Shown here: positions 4,728 through 5,014 of the stretch, one piece after another | Numbering within the stretch: the first letter of the stretch is position 1 | Layout: each line of letters begins with the position of its first letter | NCBI GenBank assembly: GCA_937919155.1 | Contig: CALFPM010000196.1 | Location: 1 to 5,014 of the forward strand | DNA length: 5,014 nt | Direction of reading: 5' to 3' | Source of the DNA: an uncultured Clostridia bacterium | GTDB lineage: Bacteria > Bacillota > Clostridia > Oscillospirales > Acutalibacteraceae | The notes under the pieces: model-generated | Databases searched by the model: none | What the model saw: the letters and a program-made list of their open reading frames with translations, nothing else | Told to the model about the DNA's origin: nothing | Position numbers and translations under genes: made by a program

Positions 4728-5014
4728 TCAATCAAAAAACATATTCTGCTTTTTGATTTCACCGCAGGCAAAAGCCTTGATATCAGGTACGGCATAATAA
4801 CCGCGCACACCGTTGCGGACAAAGCCGCCGTTTTCGTCAGAAATAAACGAAACCGATTTTCTTGCAAAATTAAGCGAATTGAAGTATCTGTCACCGCCAC
4901 CGATGATTGCGGTAAGCTCTTTTTCAATCTGCTCATAATCTGCCATAGCATCACGGTAAACAGGAGTTATGTGGCTGCCGGGCAGAATATCGTGGAACTG
5001 ATTTATCATCAGTT
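4728..5014 (-). CDS. GH38 alpha-mannosidase-like protein, C-terminal fragment; gene ends prematurely (5' end outside window)
   Basis: GH38 enzymes are retaining, metal-dependent alpha-mannosidases that remove mannose from glycans. The 94 visible residues start LMINQFHDILPGSHITPVYRDAM, the hallmark of the GH38 middle (helical) domain, commonly LLNQFHDILPGSSI. They run on through DYEQIEKELTAIIGG to YFNSLNFARKSV, the equivalent of the FNPLSWPR start of the large C-terminal beta domain. The frame then stops at 4728 (TGA) about 40 residues later, whereas the family normally continues for several hundred residues. No room remains: the convergent DUF4474 gene ends 21 bp away. The gene is therefore truncated at its 3' end, either a pseudogene or an unusually short form. 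The catalytic domain lies upstream of the window. The frame continues to the right edge through CTG and ATG codons, so the ATG at 5009 is internal and not a start. Confidence 0.8.
   Translation of the reverse strand, partial: LMINQFHDILPGSHITPVYRDAMADYEQIEKELTAIIGGGDRYFNSLNFARKSVSFISDENGGFVRNGVRGYYAVPDIKAFACGEIKKQNMFFD
4730..4758. terminator. AT-rich inverted repeat at the convergent gene ends, possible weak bidirectional terminator
   Basis: AATCAAAAA (4730-4738) and TTTTTGATT (4750-4758) are perfect 9-bp inverted repeats around an 11-nt loop. They lie 23 bp after the second DUF4474 stop and overlap the last codons and the stop of the mannosidase-like gene. The stem has one G-C pair, so it is weak, but the T5 in the 3' arm and the position between convergent genes fit a termination role for + strand transcripts. 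Low confidence. Confidence 0.3.

Noticed and set aside
4688..4954. Second open frame on the - strand beside the mannosidase-like fragment, as a frameshifted continuation
   Set aside because: Its translation shows no resemblance to the GH38 C-terminal domain and overlaps the good frame instead of extending it.
1..5014. CRISPR arrays, insertion sequences, defence systems, tRNA or rRNA genes
   Set aside because: No regularly spaced repeats, transposase motifs, defence-type domains or tRNA cloverleafs other than the tmRNA tRNA-like domain were seen on either strand.

Overview
The window looks like a chromosomal segment of a Gram-positive anaerobe of the class Clostridia, most likely of the Ruminococcaceae/Oscillospiraceae type. 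This rests on the gene order ftsY–rdgB–yhbY, on smpB lying directly upstream of ssrA, on strong AGGAGG ribosome binding sites, and on secreted proteins with Thr/Ser/Pro-rich linkers. The genus is an inference; no rRNA is present to settle it.

Layout. (1) Positions 1-1454, + strand: a tight housekeeping operon made of the 3' end of ftsY (SRP receptor), rdgB (XTP/dITP diphosphatase, 5 bp after ftsY) and yhbY (CRM-domain ribosome-associated RNA-binding protein, overlapping rdgB by ATGA). (2) Positions 1541-2453, + strand: the trans-translation module. A near-consensus SigA promoter with an extended -10 drives smpB. A 51-nt spacer with two perfect hairpins follows, then a complete one-piece tmRNA gene (ssrA) with encoded CCA and a tag ending NDNNKVALAA. 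(3) Positions 2500-4706, + strand: two tandem paralogous genes for proteins with an N-terminal membrane/signal segment, a low-complexity Thr-rich linker and a C-terminal domain that I match to DUF4474, a family of unknown function. They are separated by 77 bp holding two hairpins, one abutting the second gene's Shine-Dalgarno. (4) Positions 4728-5014, - strand: the 3' end of a GH38 alpha-mannosidase-like gene that runs off the window. Its stop comes much too early for that family and lies 21 bp from the convergent DUF4474 gene.

How the genes work together. FtsY (protein targeting), YhbY (ribosome assembly) and SmpB/tmRNA (rescue of stalled ribosomes) are translation-related housekeeping functions, and RdgB cleans the nucleotide pool. 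The DUF4474 pair is the accessory part: two envelope-exposed proteins that are probably co-expressed and have no known role. The clearest open questions are the function of this pair, the RNA structures in the smpB–ssrA and DUF4474–DUF4474 spacers, the non-standard start of the tmRNA tag, and the truncated mannosidase. I see no CRISPR array, transposase, tRNA or rRNA gene.
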